DNA from: Agrobacterium tumefaciens
Lineage (GTDB): Bacteria > Pseudomonadota > Alphaproteobacteria > Rhizobiales > Rhizobiaceae
Assembly: GCF_017726655.1 (NCBI RefSeq)
Contig: NZ_CP072309.1
Span: 1,236,501-1,300,500 of the forward strand
DNA: 64,000 nucleotides
Direction: 5' to 3'
Each line of letters starts with the position of its first letter. Positions within the stretch are counted from its first letter, which is position 1. The notes under the pieces were generated by a model. It had not been told where the DNA came from, did no database searches, and was given only the letters and a program-made list of their open reading frames with translations. Position numbers and translations under genes: made by a program. Below, piece by piece: positions 62,520 to 64,000 of the stretch.

Positions 62520-63611
62520 ATGGAAGTTGGTGTTTTTATCCCGATCGGGAACAATGGATGGCTTCTTTCCGAAAACGCGCCGCAATACAAGCCGAGCTTC
62601 GATCTCAACAAGGCGATCACGCTGAAGGCCGAGCAATATGGTTTCGACTTTGCGCTGTCGATGATCAAGCTGCGTGGCTTCGGCGGCAAGACCGAGTTCT
62701 GGGATTACAATCTGGAATCCTTCACGCTGATGGCGGGGCTGGCCGCCGTCACCTCCAAGATCAAGCTGTTCGGCACCGCCGCCACGCTGGTCATGCCGCC
62801 GGCTATCGTTGCGCGCATGGCAACCACGATCGATTCCATTTCCGGTGGCCGTTTTGGCATCAACCTGATCACCGGCTGGCAGCGGCCGGAATATAGCCAG
62901 ATGGGGCTTTGGCCGGGTGACGATTATTTCGGCGATCGTTACGAATATCTCGGCGAATATACGACTGTGCTGAAAGAGCTGCTGACGGAAGGGCAGTCGG
63001 ATTTCAAGGGCAAGTTCTTCCAGATGGACGATTGCCGCATGAAGCCGGTGCCGCAGGGTGATGTGAAGCTCATCTGCGCCGGTTCTTCCAATTCCGGCAT
63101 GGCGTTCTCGGCCAAATTCGCGGATTACAGCTTCTGCTTTGGCGTGGGCGTCAATACGCCGAAGGCCTTTGCGCCCACTAATGAGCGCCTGCTGGCGGCA
63201 ACGGAAAAGAGCGGCCGCGAGGTTAAATCCGTTGTGCTGACGATGGTGCTCGCCGAGGAAAAATCCGAGGATGCCTGGGCGAAGTGGGAGCATTACAAGG
63301 CTGGCGCGGATCAGGACGCGATCAAATGGCTTGGCCTGCAGAGCGCCGTCGATACCAAATCCGGCTCCGACACCAATGTACGGCATATGTCCAACCCCGT
63401 TTCTGCGGTCAATATCAATATGGGAACCTTGATCGGCTCCTATGAGGAAGTGGCGGCAATGCTGGATGAAATGAGCGAGGTGCCGGGAACGGGCGGCGTG
63501 ATGCTGACCTTCGATGACTTCCTCGAAGGGGTCGAGAAATTCGGCAAATATGTGCAGCCGCTGATGAAGAGCCGCGCGCATGTTCAAGCGGCACTGGAGG
63601 CAGCGGAATGA
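62520..63611 (+). CDS. rutA: Pyrimidine monooxygenase RutA
   Basis: 363-aa FMN-dependent luciferase-like monooxygenase that opens the uracil ring to ureidoacrylate peracid. The N-terminus [20 protein letters not shown] and the segments [40 protein letters not shown] and [19 protein letters not shown] are those of RutA. Normal length. Its stop overlaps the rutB start (ATGA), the first step of the rut operon. Confidence 0.96.
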   Translation: MEVGVFIPIGNNGWLLSENAPQYKPSFDLNKAITLKAEQYGFDFALSMIKLRGFGGKTEFWDYNLESFTLMAGLAAVTSKIKLFGTAATLVMPPAIVARMATTIDSISGGRFGINLITGWQRPEYSQMGLWPGDDYFGDRYEYLGEYTTVLKELLTEGQSDFKGKFFQMDDCRMKPVPQGDVKLICAGSSNSGMAFSAKFADYSFCFGVGVNTPKAFAPTNERLLAATEKSGREVKSVVLTMVLAEEKSEDAWAKWEHYKAGADQDAIKWLGLQSAVDTKSGSDTNVRHMSNPVSAVNINMGTLIGSYEEVAAMLDEMSEVPGTGGVMLTFDDFLEGVEKFGKYVQPLMKSRAHVQAALEAAE

Positions 63612-64000
63612 GCGAAGCCGTCGTGGCGGGTTACAAGGGCCCGGAAACTCGCTCGCAAAGCGTCACGCTGCCTGCAAGGCCGGAGCCGATCACACTGAAA
63701 CCCAGCGAGACCGCCGTTGTTGTGGTCGATATGCAGAACGCCTACTCAACCGAGGGCGGTTACGTCGATCTTGCCGGTTTCGATATATCAGGGGCGAAGG
63801 GGACCATCGCCAACATCAAGAAGACTTTGGATGCGGCGCGGGCGGCAGGCGTTCAGGTCATCTACTTCCAGAATGGCTGGGACAAGGACTATGTCGAGGC
63901 GGGCGGGCCGGGTTCGCCCAACTGGCACAAGTCCAATGCGCTGAAGACCATGCGCAAAAGGCCGGAACTGCAGGGCCAGCTGCTCGCCAAGGGCACATGG
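63608..64000 (+). CDS. rutB: Ureidoacrylate amidohydrolase RutB, N-terminal part
   Basis: First 131 codons of an isochorismatase-family hydrolase that continues beyond the window. Catalytic Asp41 in [15 protein letters not shown]; further family blocks [20 protein letters not shown] and [16 protein letters not shown] are RutB-specific. It hydrolyses the RutA product to aminoacrylate, CO2 and ammonium. ATG 63608 overlaps the rutA stop by 4 bases. Confidence 0.93.
   Translation, partial: MSEAVVAGYKGPETRSQSVTLPARPEPITLKPSETAVVVVDMQNAYSTEGGYVDLAGFDISGAKGTIANIKKTLDAARAAGVQVIYFQNGWDKDYVEAGGPGSPNWHKSNALKTMRKRPELQGQLLAKGTW

Overview
The window reads as about 64 kb of chromosome from an alphaproteobacterium of the Agrobacterium tumefaciens complex (biovar 1). 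The main reasons are a full-length TelA-type protelomerase (442 codons, with the catalytic residues of the Agrobacterium enzyme at their expected positions), an lpiA-acvB operon, a rhizobial-type CpdR, a ROSE-type small heat shock gene, rhizobial intergenic mosaic repeats and high-GC rhizobial codon use. Genes are densely packed, there are no insertion sequences or CRISPR arrays, and both ends cut through genes (nirB on the left, rutB on the right).

Left part (1-16464). Assimilatory nitrate/nitrite reduction comes first: nirB (5' end missing), nirD, nasA and cysG, which together supply enzymes and siroheme for nitrate to ammonium. It is followed by a complete glycerol / glycerol-3-phosphate module: the DeoR regulator glpR, glpD, the ABC importer glpSTPQUV and glpK, with phased TTCG repeats over the glpD promoter.

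Middle-left (16471-29625). A LysR regulator faces a bile-acid-symporter-family transporter. Next come a small heat shock protein with a sigma-32 promoter and ROSE-like 5' UTR, an alpha/beta hydrolase, hisN, a small RNA of the suhB/alpha-r14 type, an N-formylglutamate amidohydrolase, cpdR, tRNA-Val(GAC), an old-yellow-enzyme/TMADH-type demethylase facing a TetR regulator, a two-component system, an Omp25-like porin and a small lipoprotein.

Middle (29758-44200). A complete gamma-resorcylate/resorcinol catabolic cluster has the order graR-DAFCBE-K: decarboxylase, two-component resorcinol hydroxylase, hydroxyquinol dioxygenase, maleylacetate reductase and transporter. The same palindrome (CATTTGCA...TGCAAATG) lies before graD and before graK, so it is the likely GraR operator. 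Then come telA, the enzyme that makes the hairpin ends of the linear chromosome, and the lpiA-acvB operon for lysyl-phosphatidylglycerol synthesis and hydrolysis, which is known to matter for virulence.

Right part (43154-64000). A set of genes suited to D-amino-acid-containing peptides: dipeptidase, peptide ABC importer, D-aminopeptidase-like hydrolase, LysR regulator, D-amino acid aminotransferase and DmpA-type aminopeptidase. A sugar-type ABC operon follows, with a GntR regulator, a DHDPS-family aldolase and a PfkB kinase that resembles sulfofructose kinase. After it come a heme oxygenase and the start of the rut pyrimidine-degradation operon under a sigma-54 promoter.
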